In this document: in pieces, positions 27,881 through 36,158 of the stretch
Numbering within the stretch: the stretch's first letter is position 1
How the letters are laid out: each line of letters starts with the position of its first letter
NCBI GenBank assembly: GCA_934636905.1
Contig: CAKUBJ010000006.1
Span: 1-60,414 of the forward strand
Direction: 5' to 3'
Source of the DNA: an uncultured Dysosmobacter sp.
GTDB taxonomy: Bacteria; Bacillota; Clostridia; Oscillospirales; Oscillospiraceae
DNA length: 60,414 bases
Position numbers and translations under genes: made by a program
Notes under the pieces: model-generated
Told to the model about the DNA's origin: nothing
Database searches by the model: none
What the model saw: the letters and a program-made list of their open reading frames with translations, nothing else

Positions 27881-28648
27881 ATGGATACCGGACTGAAAAT
27901 TTCACTGATTGCCAATGCCGGCCTTCTCATGACATGGAACGGCACCACCCTGATGGTGGACGGCATCTACGGTCAGGCAGGGCTTCCCTTCAGCGTCCCC
28001 TCCCCGGCGGACTGGCAGGATATGCTGCAGGGGGAGGGACGCTTCCGGAAGGTGGATTACCTGCTGTTCACCCATGCCCACCCTGACCATTTTTCACCGG
28101 AAATGACCGGGGAATTTCTCCGGCACCGGCAGGTGAAGGGGGTGTTTCTGCCGGAGCCTCACACGGAGGCGGAGCAGCTGCTGATGGGGGAACTGAAAGA
28201 GCGGGGGGTTCCGTATGCGGAACTGTCCGGCACCGGACTGGGAGCGGCCTGTGAGATAGAGCCGGGCATCCGTATCCGGGCCTTCCGGACGCTGCATCTG
28301 GATCGCATCTACCGGGATGTGCCCCACTACTGCTGCCTGCTGACCTTCGGGGACAGGCAGATTCTGCTGACGGCGGATGTGGACTACACTTCGGAAACCC
28401 TGTCCTTTGTAAAGGACATCCCGCTGGATGCCGCCTTTGTCAATCCCATGTTCTTTACTGCGCTGTGCCGCGGGAAGTTCTTCAAGGGCACCCTTCCGAC
28501 CCGGAGAATGATGGTGTACCATGTGCCCTTCCCGGAGGACGACGGGCTGAATATGCGGCCTCTGCTCCGCCGCAATCTGGACCTGTGGCCGGAGCCGGCG
28601 TGTCCGGTGACGGTTCTGGGGGAACCCTTCCAGACGGTGGAACTGTAA
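27881..28648 (+). CDS. MBL-fold metallo-hydrolase
   Basis: The 255-residue protein has a clear metallo-beta-lactamase metal motif (FTHAHPDHFSP), an early D-G metal/structural loop (TTLMVDGIYGQAG) and a later LLTADVDYTSE. It lacks the Cys-rich insertion of PhnP and the beta-CASP domain. Proteins of this UlaG-like, unspecialised type have very different substrates, so none is assigned. AAAGGAG lies 13 bases before the ATG at 27881; the frame is open further upstream but only in leader sequence. Its own promoter (27597-27625) gives a structured 250-base leader. Confidence 0.8.
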   Translation: MDTGLKISLIANAGLLMTWNGTTLMVDGIYGQAGLPFSVPSPADWQDMLQGEGRFRKVDYLLFTHAHPDHFSPEMTGEFLRHRQVKGVFLPEPHTEAEQLLMGELKERGVPYAELSGTGLGAACEIEPGIRIRAFRTLHLDRIYRDVPHYCCLLTFGDRQILLTADVDYTSETLSFVKDIPLDAAFVNPMFFTALCRGKFFKGTLPTRRMMVYHVPFPEDDGLNMRPLLRRNLDLWPEPACPVTVLGEPFQTVEL

Positions 28649-28729
28649 CGGGGAAGAGGAACCGCCGCCCTGCCGCCCGCATATTCTGCATGGGGGGAAA
28701 CCCCACAATCTGAAATTGGAGTGTGTGAT

Positions 28730-29575
28730 ATGGCAAGGTTTACCAACTATGCCACGCTTTCCTATAACGGCGGAACCACGGATTCCAACACCGTCACCGG
28801 CGAACTGCTGGCGACGCTGGCCATGACCAAAACCGCCGTTACCGACCGGTATACCCGGAACGGCACCGTCACCTACGCGGTTTCTCTGGTCAACAGCGGC
28901 ACCAGCGCCGTGAACGGACTGACCGTCACCGACGATTTGGGCGGCTACACCTTCGGCGGCGGCACCGTGTACCCGCTGAACTATGCGGACGGCTCCCTGC
29001 GTTACTATGTCAACGGCGCCCTTCAGGCGGCCCCCACCGTGACGGCGGGGCCGCCTATGAGCGTCAGCGGCATCAGCATCCCGGCAGGGGGCAGTGCGCT
29101 TCTGATTTATCAGGCCGCCGTCACCGGCTATGCGCCTCTGGGGCAGGAGGCATCCATTACCAACACCGCAGCGGCGGCGGGAGGCGGCTTCAATCAGAGC
29201 GCGTCGGCCACCGTCAGCATGGAGCCTCGGGCGGAACTGAGCATCAGCAAGGGGCTGTGCCCCGCCGCCGTGACGGAGAACGGCCAGCTGACCTATACCT
29301 TTGTGGTGGAGAACGCCGGCGGCACGGCGGCCGCCGCTGCCGACAACGCGGTGCTGACCGACACCTTTGACCCACGGCTCAGCAATCTCACCGTGACCTT
29401 CAACGGCACGCCGTGGAGCGAAGGGGTCAACTACACCTACGATGCCGCAACCGGCCTGTTCCGGACGCTGCCGGGGCAGATTACCATTCCGGCGGCCACC
29501 TATACCCAGAATGCAGACGGCACATGGGCGGTAACCCCCGGCTCCGCCGTGCTGACCGTGACGGGCACCGTCTGA
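28730..29575 (+). CDS. DUF11-repeat protein without signal peptide
   Basis: The 281-residue protein consists of two beta-sandwich DUF11-type repeats. Each contains a K-x-x-x-P/T-x-x-V-T-x-x-G-x-x-T-Y-x-x-x-x-x-N-x-G pattern (about residues 30-55 and 165-195), followed by T-x-T-D-x-x. It begins MARFTNYATLSYNGGTT, so there is no signal peptide, membrane span or sortase motif. DUF11 repeats usually belong to surface adhesins, so a cytoplasmic or mother-cell (spore-surface) site is likelier. GGAGTGTGTG precedes the ATG. A GTG three codons upstream is possible but too near the ribosome binding site. Confidence 0.75.
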   Translation: MARFTNYATLSYNGGTTDSNTVTGELLATLAMTKTAVTDRYTRNGTVTYAVSLVNSGTSAVNGLTVTDDLGGYTFGGGTVYPLNYADGSLRYYVNGALQAAPTVTAGPPMSVSGISIPAGGSALLIYQAAVTGYAPLGQEASITNTAAAAGGGFNQSASATVSMEPRAELSISKGLCPAAVTENGQLTYTFVVENAGGTAAAAADNAVLTDTFDPRLSNLTVTFNGTPWSEGVNYTYDAATGLFRTLPGQITIPAATYTQNADGTWAVTPGSAVLTVTGTV

Positions 29576-29623
29576 GCCGGCAGGCGTCGGACAGGAGAAA
29601 CTAAGCGGATAAGCATAGCACAA

Positions 29624-29652
29624 GCATGGCAGGCCGGGAAACCCGGCCTGCC
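29624..29652 (+). terminator. Hairpin after the DUF11 gene
   Basis: CATGGCAGGCCGGG and CCCGGCCTGCCATG arms pair perfectly (14 bp) around loop AAA. No T run follows, so termination strength is uncertain. Confidence 0.6.
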
Positions 29653-29750
29653 ATGAGACTGTCGATAAATCAGGAAACTTGCACGCCGGGAAGGAAGAAC
29701 ATTACGAAAGAAATCCGGCCTGCCTCTGGTTTCGGCTGCGCAGATATTTA

Positions 29751-29780
29751 TGATGCCGGCGTCTTAAGGCGCCGGCATCA
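29751..29780 (-). terminator. Hairpin after the aldolase remnant
   Basis: TGATGCCGGCG (29751-29761) pairs with CGCCGGCATCA (29770-29780). It lies downstream of the minus-strand gene at 29829 with a short A/T-rich tail. Nothing else is recognisable in 29576-29828. Confidence 0.6.
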
Positions 29781-29828
29781 TTTGCTCTCGCCGATGCGGA
29801 GAAAAGCGGAAGAATATGCGCTGCCGGT

Positions 29829-30308
29829 TCAGCGGTGCATTTCGACAGCAATGCTGCGGTAGGTGGCGGTCAGGCAGGACAAATCAAGACCGATGGTGAC
29901 GGAATCAAATCCCATGGCAGCATACCTCTTTGCACTGTGGGTATCGCTGCAGTAGATTGCGGATAGCTTTCCGTATTTTTTGCAGGTTTGCAGAATATGG
30001 CCGATTGCGTTCTGCATCCGGGGATCCTCCGTTTTCAGGGGGATCCCCATGGCAATGGAGAGATCCAACGAGCCGATATATACGCCGTCAACTCCGTTTA
30101 TGGAGACAATTTCGTCCAGATGCTCCAGACAGCTGAGAGTTTCGCACTGCGGAAGAAGCAGTGTTTCCTGATTCTTCGTCTCCATATAATCGGTGATGCC
30201 CTCTGCTGTGAGTTCCCCGGGATTCCAGTATCCGTCACGGGTGGGGGCATACCCTCGGTGGCCCACAGAAACCTGACCGTTTTCCTTTTTCTCAAGAAGA
30301 GAGTTCAT
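29829..30308 (-). pseudogene. HpcH/HpaI aldolase with internal in-frame deletion
   Basis: The first 16 residues (MNSLLEKKENGQVSVG) match the start of an HpcH/HpaI-type 2-keto-3-deoxy-acid aldolase, but the next residues (RGYAPTRDG) normally lie about 90 residues further on. The first half of the TIM barrel is therefore missing, including the catalytic His and Arg region. The metal-site segments remain: LLPQCETLS and GVDGVYIGSLDLSIAMG. The frame is preserved to a normal C-terminus; length is 159 residues against about 250. AAGGAG precedes the ATG. It may still be translated, but aldolase activity is unlikely. An independent short domain is a less likely explanation. Confidence 0.75.
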
Positions 30309-30491
30309 AGATCTGCGCTCCTTATACATTTGCTGCTATACACAATCATACTGCCGGATGCGACATACGGCAATAAAAAGATTCAATATGCTCCGCTCTG
30401 CGTATCCCGGGAATCGGCAGATGCTTGTTCCCCGCCGGCACGGTGCCGTTTCTGATATAAGACACCGTCAGACAGGAACCTATAAAAACCG

Positions 30492-30520
30492 TTGAAATTT
30501 TACGCGATCTTAACTATAAT
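30492..30520 (+). promoter_or_regulatory. Promoter for the E2-like/CLC operon
   Basis: TTGAAA (30492-30497) and TATAAT (30515-30520) are separated by 17 bases. The start codon at 30552 follows 31 bases later, which rules out the longer ORF start at 30492. Confidence 0.85.
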
Positions 30521-30551
30521 GGATATATCCTATGAAAGCAGAGGATTTGCT

Positions 30552-31412
30552 ATGCGAGCGGACGGAACGAGAGTGCGGGATCTGACTGCCATTATGCAGG
30601 CGCTTCCGTATGTGATGCCGAAGCGGTATGACGCCCAGAACTGGGCGAAGGAGAATCTGGACGAGGACGCCATCCGGGGCTACATCCGGGAGAAGCGGCG
30701 GGAGGGGCAATCCGTGACCCACATGAGCCTGCTGGTGTCCGCCTATTACCGGGCGGTGCTGCGGAACCCGAAGATCAACTACTTTGTCATGAACAGCCGG
30801 ATCTACAAGCGGAACTATTTCTGCTTCAGCTTTGTGATCCTGAAAACCCGGGAGGACGGCACGCCGGACGAAACGTCCCTGAAGGTCTACCTCCAGCCGG
30901 AGGACACGGTGTTTACGGTGACGGAAAAAATCCGAGCCGCCGTGGAAAAGAACCAGAATGTCCGGCACAACAACAATACCGACAAGTTTGTGAAGTTCAT
31001 CTTCGGCGTGCCGGGACTGGCCCGGGCGGTCATCGGGCTGGCGGGCTTTCTGGACCGGCACAACCTGCTGCCCCGCTCCATCATAGAACTCAGCCCATTC
31101 CACACCAGCCTGTTCATCACGAATCTGGCCTCCATCAACACGCCCTACATCTTTCACCACTGCTATGAGTTCGGCACCACCAGCGTGTTCATCTGCATGG
31201 GAAAGCCCATTCAGGATCCGGCGGCGCCGGCAGGCGTCCGGAAAAAGCTGATGCCCATGAGCGTAGTGATGGACGAGCGCATTGCCACCGGCATCGAATA
31301 CTCCCGCTTTTTCGCGGAACTGCTGCGGAACCTGAAGCATCCGGAAACGCTGGAGCAGCCCTTTGAAACCGCACTTTCCGACAGGAAGGAAAGGCAGGCG
31401 GCGGCACTGTGA
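30552..31412 (+). CDS. Stand-alone E2-like (2-oxoacid dehydrogenase acyltransferase-fold) protein, first copy
   Basis: The 286-residue protein resembles the catalytic domain of 2-oxoacid dehydrogenase E2 acyltransferases (chloramphenicol acetyltransferase fold), with no lipoyl or subunit-binding domain. Landmarks are VTHMSLLVSAYYRAVLRNP, SLFITNLASINTPYIFHH and the end motif MSVVMDERIATG. In active E2 enzymes that last motif is D-H-R-x-x-D-G; here His is Glu and the Asp is Thr, so classical acyl transfer is doubtful. A second member lies at 56947 in the same window. The start is fixed by the promoter and AGAGGATTTG. Its stop overlaps the CLC gene's GTG start (31409-31412). Confidence 0.75.
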   Translation: MRADGTRVRDLTAIMQALPYVMPKRYDAQNWAKENLDEDAIRGYIREKRREGQSVTHMSLLVSAYYRAVLRNPKINYFVMNSRIYKRNYFCFSFVILKTREDGTPDETSLKVYLQPEDTVFTVTEKIRAAVEKNQNVRHNNNTDKFVKFIFGVPGLARAVIGLAGFLDRHNLLPRSIIELSPFHTSLFITNLASINTPYIFHHCYEFGTTSVFICMGKPIQDPAAPAGVRKKLMPMSVVMDERIATGIEYSRFFAELLRNLKHPETLEQPFETALSDRKERQAAAL

Positions 31413-32686
31413 ATACGGAAGAAATACGGACAGCCCTGCACCGCTGGGGGCTTTACGGCTGGACGTTTCTGAAATGGACGGCGGCGGCCGCCGTCATCGG
31501 CGCGGCCTGCGGTCTGGTGGGGACGCTGTTTCACTTCGGCGTCCATGAAGTGACGGCCTTCCGGGGGACGCACCCGTGGATTTTGTATCTCCTGCCGCTG
31601 GCGGGGCTGGGCATTGTGGGCTTTTACCGGCTTACCGGCACCGCCGGGCTGGGCACCGACGCCATTATTGACGCCGTGCATCAGGGGCGGCGCCTGCCTA
31701 TCCTGCTGCTGCCCGCCATCTTTCTGGGGACGATTCTGACCCATCTCTGCGGCGGCAGCGCCGGCAGGGAAGGGGCAGCACTTCAGATGGGCGGCACCAT
31801 CGGACAGTTTCTGGGGCGGCATTTCCGGATGGACGACCGGGATCTCCGGGTGGCCACGCTGGCGGGCATGGCGGCCTTTTTCTCCGCCCTGTTCGGCACC
31901 CCCATGGCGGCCACGGTGTTCGCCCTGATGGTTATCAGCATCGGCGTTATCTATCATGCGGCGCTGTATCCCAGCCTGCTGGCGGCACTGGTGGCCTACG
32001 GCGTGTCCGTGTATCTGGGGGTGGAACCCACCCGGTTTGCGGTGTCGGTGCCGGCGCAGTCGGCGGGGATGTTTGTCCGGGTGGCGGCGCTGGGGGTGCT
32101 GTGCGCACTGGTTTCCATCCTGTTCTGCAAAGTGATGCACGGCACGGAGCATCTGATGGAAAAAATCCGGAACCCGTGGCTGCGGGTGGTCTGCGGCGGC
32201 GTCATTGTCATCGTGCTGACGCTGATTTTCGGCACGGATTACAACGGCGCCGGCATGGAAATCGTCACCCGGGCCGTGGAGGAGGGAACCGTAGCGGTTC
32301 CCTGGGCGTTTCTGCTGAAGCTGCTGTTTACCGCCGTCACGCTGGCATCGGGCTTCAAGGGCGGCGAAGTGGTGCCCTCCTTCTTTGTGGGCGCTGCCTT
32401 CGGCTGTGCGGCGGCGCCGCTGCTGGGACTGCCTGCCGGCTTCGGCGCGGCGGTGGGGCTGACCGCCGTGTTCTGCGGCGTTACCAACTGCCCGCTGGCG
32501 TCCACCCTGCTGGCGGTGGAGTTGTTCGGCGCGGAGGGACTGCTGTACTACGGGCTGGCCTGCTGCCTGAGCTATATGCTCTCGGGGTATCAGGGGCTGT
32601 ATTCCAGCCAGACCATCCTCTATTCCAAGCTGAAAGCCCAGTTTATCAACGTCCACACCAATGCCCACCACGCCGGGGAGCCGTAA
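31409..32686 (+). CDS. CLC-family chloride/fluoride channel or antiporter
   Basis: This 425-residue, roughly ten-span CLC protein has the filter motif GGSAGREGAALQMGG and the second motif GFKGGEVVPSFFVGAAFG. The usual GSGIP motif is replaced by GLGTDAI. The GREG-A/T-x-x-Q-M-G-G and K-G-G-E-V-x-P combination resembles the fluoride-exporting CLC-F branch more than ClcA, but I cannot separate them securely by eye. The GTG start overlaps the stop of the E2-like gene, so the two are coupled. No fluoride riboswitch is visible upstream. Confidence 0.85.
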   Translation: MNTEEIRTALHRWGLYGWTFLKWTAAAAVIGAACGLVGTLFHFGVHEVTAFRGTHPWILYLLPLAGLGIVGFYRLTGTAGLGTDAIIDAVHQGRRLPILLLPAIFLGTILTHLCGGSAGREGAALQMGGTIGQFLGRHFRMDDRDLRVATLAGMAAFFSALFGTPMAATVFALMVISIGVIYHAALYPSLLAALVAYGVSVYLGVEPTRFAVSVPAQSAGMFVRVAALGVLCALVSILFCKVMHGTEHLMEKIRNPWLRVVCGGVIVIVLTLIFGTDYNGAGMEIVTRAVEEGTVAVPWAFLLKLLFTAVTLASGFKGGEVVPSFFVGAAFGCAAAPLLGLPAGFGAAVGLTAVFCGVTNCPLASTLLAVELFGAEGLLYYGLACCLSYMLSGYQGLYSSQTILYSKLKAQFINVHTNAHHAGEP

Positions 32687-32751
32687 TCCCGTTCCGGGCG
32701 GCGTTCGCTGCCTGACACGGAGAAAAGCGGAAATCCCCGCATAAAAAGCAA

Positions 32752-32798
32752 GCCTCCTGCGGCATCCTATGGAAAACGGATGCTGCGGGAGGTTTTTT
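32752..32798 (+). terminator. Terminator whose T tract abuts the next start codon
   Basis: CCTCCTGCGGCATCC pairs with GGATGCTGCGGGAGG (one mismatch) and is followed by six T. The next ATG (32799) comes directly after the T run, so the GGGAGG ribosome binding site of the DUF421 gene is inside the 3' arm. Confidence 0.8.
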
Positions 32799-33518
32799 AT
32801 GAATCTGCTGAAGGAAATGGGGCTGGTGAGCCTGACCACGCTTCTGTCCATCGTGGTGCTGTTCCTGCTGACGAAGCTGATGGGGGCGAAGCAGGTGTCC
32901 CAGATGACCATGTTCGACTATGTGGAGGGCATTACCATCGGTTCCGTGGCGGCGGAACTGGCCACGGAACTGGACGCGCCTCTGAACACCCTGACGGCGC
33001 TGGTAATCTACGGCCTTGCCGCCGTGGGCATTTCCCTGTGGACGAACCGCTCCCTGAAAGCCCGGCGGATTCTCACCGGCAAGCCGCTGGTGCTGCTGGA
33101 GGACGGGGTTATCTACCGGGACAACCTGAAAAAGGCGAAGCTGGATTTGAACGAATTTCTCACCTACTGCCGCATCGGCGGCTGGTTCGACCTGAATCAG
33201 CTGCAAACGGCGATTCTGGAGCATAACGGCATCGTCAGCTTTCTGCCGAAGGAGGCCAACCGGCCGGCCACACCGGCAGATTTGGGGCAGACTCCCAAAA
33301 AGACGGTGCCCCAGACGCCCTTCATTATGGATGGACAGCTGCTGACCGGCAACATCCGGCAGGCAGGGAAGGAGGAAAGCTGGGTGCACCGGGCACTGCT
33401 GCGGCAGGGATACCGGGAGGAAAAGGAGGTGCTGCTGGCTCTTTGGGACGGCGGCGAAAAGCTGACGGTGTTCCCCATGGAGCCGACTCGGCCGGGCAAT
33501 CAGACGGAAACACGGTAG
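32799..33518 (+). CDS. DUF421 (YetF/YcaP-like) membrane protein
   Basis: The 239-residue protein starts with three membrane spans (LVSLTTLLSIVVLFLLTKLMG through IYGLAAVGISLW). The conserved DUF421 segments follow: GAKQVSQMTMFDYVEGITIGS and GKPLVLLEDGVIYRDNLKKAKLDLNE (given here in part), then the cytoplasmic alpha/beta domain with GWFDLNQLQTAILEHNG. Some Bacillus members are induced in sporulation; function is unknown. I choose the ATG at 32799 because GGGAGG precedes it and it starts at the first span. Its ribosome binding site is buried in the terminator stem of the upstream transcript. Confidence 0.85.
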   Translation: MNLLKEMGLVSLTTLLSIVVLFLLTKLMGAKQVSQMTMFDYVEGITIGSVAAELATELDAPLNTLTALVIYGLAAVGISLWTNRSLKARRILTGKPLVLLEDGVIYRDNLKKAKLDLNEFLTYCRIGGWFDLNQLQTAILEHNGIVSFLPKEANRPATPADLGQTPKKTVPQTPFIMDGQLLTGNIRQAGKEESWVHRALLRQGYREEKEVLLALWDGGEKLTVFPMEPTRPGNQTETR

Positions 33519-33568
33519 TGCCGGGCTGAAACGGGGCGGCGGCTCATAAAATGGCAGGGGGTGATGGG

Positions 33569-33763
33569 ATGAACAGGGAGGATTGTGACCCGCTGGCCTT
33601 TACCACGGCGGTAAATACCCTGGCGGCTGCTATTGCCCGGAATCTGGACGAGGACGAACTGGCCTTGCTGACGGCGGTGCTGGTGCAGCTTACCGGAAGC
33701 CTGACCACCATCGCCGTCCAGAGGAGCCTCTGTAAGAAAAAGGAACAGGCGGAACAGGGATGA
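33569..33763 (+). CDS. Small DUF6774-like protein
   Basis: The 64-residue protein begins MNREDCDPLAFTTAVNTLAA and has two amphipathic helices containing D-E-D-E-L-A-L-L-T-A-V-L-V-Q-L and T-I-A-V-Q-R, as in small clostridial DUF6774 proteins. Function is unknown. The ATG at 33569 follows GGGGGTGATGG; an upstream in-frame ATG at 33551 would put the ribosome binding site inside the gene. It follows the DUF421 gene by 50 bases in the same direction. Its stop codon is inside a terminator hairpin. Confidence 0.7.
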   Translation: MNREDCDPLAFTTAVNTLAAAIARNLDEDELALLTAVLVQLTGSLTTIAVQRSLCKKKEQAEQG

Positions 33764-33784
33764 TGTACCTGTTCCGCCTGTTTT
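33747..33784 (+). terminator. Intrinsic terminator overlapping the small gene's stop
   Basis: AGGCGGAACAGG (33747-33758) and CCTGTTCCGCCT (33768-33779) form a perfect 12-bp stem, followed by GTTTTC. The TGA stop (33761-33763) is in its loop. Confidence 0.88.
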
Positions 33785-33823
33785 CAATCTGTGTAATGGG
33801 AAAATACTTAATAGAAATCCGGC

Positions 33824-36049
33824 TTATTTTCCCAGCAGGCGGCGGGCGGTTGCCACGTTGCCGTGCTCCATCTGCCGCAGCTTCTCCACGGCGGCGGCCT
33901 GTGCTTCCGGAGAAACGGGAGCGCCTGCCGCCAGATCGATCATATGCCGCAGGGTTCCGGCATCCAGCGCCTCCAGATCCGCAAAGTTTTCCTGCCCGAT
34001 GTAGCGCAGGAAGGCGGACACCTTGGGGTCGTACACAATCCCTGCCAGAGGGATTCCCTGCCCGGCGGCGAAAATCAGGGCGTGGAGCCGCATGGACACC
34101 ACGGCCTGCATCCGGGAGAGGGCACCGATGATGGTGCCGGCGCTGCCGGCATCATCCAGAAAGTAGTGGGGGATGTCCAGCCCTGCTGCCGCCAGCCGCC
34201 CGGCGGAGGGATCCTGATATTTCTCCACGGCGGCAAAGACCGGCGTCAGGCCGTAGGTTTCATAGGCATATCGGGCGGCCTGCCCCAGCAGGGGGGCTTT
34301 TTCCTCAAAGCCCTTCCAGTTCCGCAGGGCAAAGCAGAGATACCGCCCGTGGGGCGGGATTCCCGCCCGCAGCAGGACGCTGTCGATTTCGTCCTCCCCG
34401 GCGGCAGGCAGGGTCAGGGCGGGATCCGCCGTCAGCAGGATTTCCGGGGCGGTGACACCCATGGACTGCAATTCCTTCAGAGAGTCCGGCTCCCGGAGGG
34501 TGATAACGTCCACGCAGGCATTCAGCACCCGGGCGGCCAGCCGCCGGTGCTGTTCCCGGAGGACGGGGCCGATGCCGCAGCCGTACATCTGCACCCGGCA
34601 GCCTGCCCTGTGGGCGGACTGGATGTTGTGCAGATAGAACCACAGGGAACGGCGGGAGGTGACGTCCTGAATCAGGCTGCCGCCGCCGTTGATGTAAAGG
34701 GCGGCATGGCGCATGGCTTTCTTCCACCGGAGGATGTCCATCCGCCCGGCGGTCTGCACCCGGTAGGTGAGACGGGTGGCCTTGGGATCCCGGGTCAGGA
34801 CGGTGACGGGCATATCCGGGTCGATGGTGCGCATCTCCTGTAAAATCGCCTCCAGAATGGCGTCGTCACCGGCGTTGCCCCGGCCGTAGGCGCCGCAGAT
34901 CACCACGCCGTCCCGGGCTGCGGCCTTCCGGCTGTGGCGGCGGATAATCTCCTCATAGATGCGAAGCTGGGTGTCCACCGTTTTCTGGATGGAGAATTTG
35001 ACGGACGCCTTTTCAAACAGCCGCTCCCCCATATCGTGCCGCAGGGCGTCATCCTGTCCCAGAGCGGCGAGATATTTCCCAAGAGACTGCCAGTCTCCGG
35101 GCGTAAAGAGAAATCCGTTTACACCGTGGTCAATGAGATAGGGGATGCCGCCTACGGCGGTGGCCACCGCAGGCAGATGGAACCGGGCGCCCTCCGTCAG
35201 GGCATAGGGGAAGGTTTCGGAGAGGGAGGTCAGGGCATTGACATCCAGCGCGGCGTAGAAGGGATCCATGCCGCCGCTGATCCAGCCGGCGAAGGTGACC
35301 TCCTTTTGGACTCCCAGTTCCTTTGCCAGAGTTTCCAGCTTCTGCCGCTCCTCGCCGTCCCCGGCAATGACCAGCCGCAGACGGGGGCAGGCGCGGCAGC
35401 CTTCGGCAAAGCCCCGGATCAGGGTGGACATATCCTTCACGGGGTTCAGCCGGGCGGCGATGCCCACCACCACGCTGTCTTCCTCCACATCCGCTCCCAG
35501 ACTCCGCAGGTACGCCAGCCGATCCCCCTGAGGCGGGGCGGGGGTAAAGTCAATGCCGTTGTAAATGGTGTAGAACCGGTCGGGGGGGAAGCCCCGGTCA
35601 ATCAGCAGGTTCACCATGGCATCGGATACGCCGATGCGGTAATCCACCCGCCGCAGCGCCAGCGCGTTGATGGCACCGAAGGTCAGGCGGGCGAGGGGAC
35701 GCCCCATATAGTCCAGCCGGTAGTCACTGTGGACGGTAGACACCACCGGCAGTCCCGTGGGCTTCCGCAGCAGGGCGCCGATCATGTTGGCGCGGCTTCC
35801 GTGGCAGTGGATCAGCTGGAAGCCCTCCTGCCGGATATAGTCCGCCAGCTTCCGCCGCAGGTGGGGGATGTTGTTGCCGGCACAGATCATGGTGGGAATG
35901 CCCATGGCCCGGGCTTCCTCGGCAAAGGGGCCGTCCCGGAAACAGACCAGCTGGGCGGTAATGGTCCGGTTCAGGTTTTGCAGCAGGCTCAGTACATGGG
36001 TCTTGGCACCGCCGGAATCGCCGCCGCTGATGAGGTGGATGACCTTCAT
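33824..36049 (-). CDS. Fusion of a GT4 glycosyltransferase with a CsaB-type polysaccharide pyruvyl transferase
   Basis: The 741-residue protein is a fusion. Residues 1-370 are a GT-B glycosyltransferase (MKVIHLISGGDSGGAKTHVL, then VVGIAARLNPVKDMSTLI and LSETFPYALTEGARFHLPAV with the conserved Glu). Residues about 375-741 are a CsaB pyruvyl transferase (VVICGAYGRGNAGDDAIL, LYINGGGSLIQDVTS, VSMRLHALIFAAGQGIPL). CsaB adds ketal-pyruvate to cell-wall polysaccharide, which in Bacillus anchors SLH-domain S-layer proteins. The SLH protein at 46736 is therefore a possible beneficiary. The two activities are usually separate genes. No frameshift is visible at the junction. Confidence 0.88.
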   Translation of the reverse strand: MKVIHLISGGDSGGAKTHVLSLLQNLNRTITAQLVCFRDGPFAEEARAMGIPTMICAGNNIPHLRRKLADYIRQEGFQLIHCHGSRANMIGALLRKPTGLPVVSTVHSDYRLDYMGRPLARLTFGAINALALRRVDYRIGVSDAMVNLLIDRGFPPDRFYTIYNGIDFTPAPPQGDRLAYLRSLGADVEEDSVVVGIAARLNPVKDMSTLIRGFAEGCRACPRLRLVIAGDGEERQKLETLAKELGVQKEVTFAGWISGGMDPFYAALDVNALTSLSETFPYALTEGARFHLPAVATAVGGIPYLIDHGVNGFLFTPGDWQSLGKYLAALGQDDALRHDMGERLFEKASVKFSIQKTVDTQLRIYEEIIRRHSRKAAARDGVVICGAYGRGNAGDDAILEAILQEMRTIDPDMPVTVLTRDPKATRLTYRVQTAGRMDILRWKKAMRHAALYINGGGSLIQDVTSRRSLWFYLHNIQSAHRAGCRVQMYGCGIGPVLREQHRRLAARVLNACVDVITLREPDSLKELQSMGVTAPEILLTADPALTLPAAGEDEIDSVLLRAGIPPHGRYLCFALRNWKGFEEKAPLLGQAARYAYETYGLTPVFAAVEKYQDPSAGRLAAAGLDIPHYFLDDAGSAGTIIGALSRMQAVVSMRLHALIFAAGQGIPLAGIVYDPKVSAFLRYIGQENFADLEALDAGTLRHMIDLAAGAPVSPEAQAAAVEKLRQMEHGNVATARRLLGK

Positions 36050-36071
36050 AAAAGCGCCTCCAAAAAAATCC

Positions 36072-36100
36072 TTGTGAAATGGCGGAAAATATTATACAAT
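36072..36100 (+). promoter_or_regulatory. Promoter for the DUF4330 gene
   Basis: TTGTGA (36072-36077) and TACAAT (36095-36100) are 17 bases apart in the divergent gap after the fusion gene. Confidence 0.6.
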
Positions 36101-36158
36101 AGAGAACGCAAAATGTCTACAAAGGAAAATCAGGCCGCGGCCTGTGATGGAGGAAATC

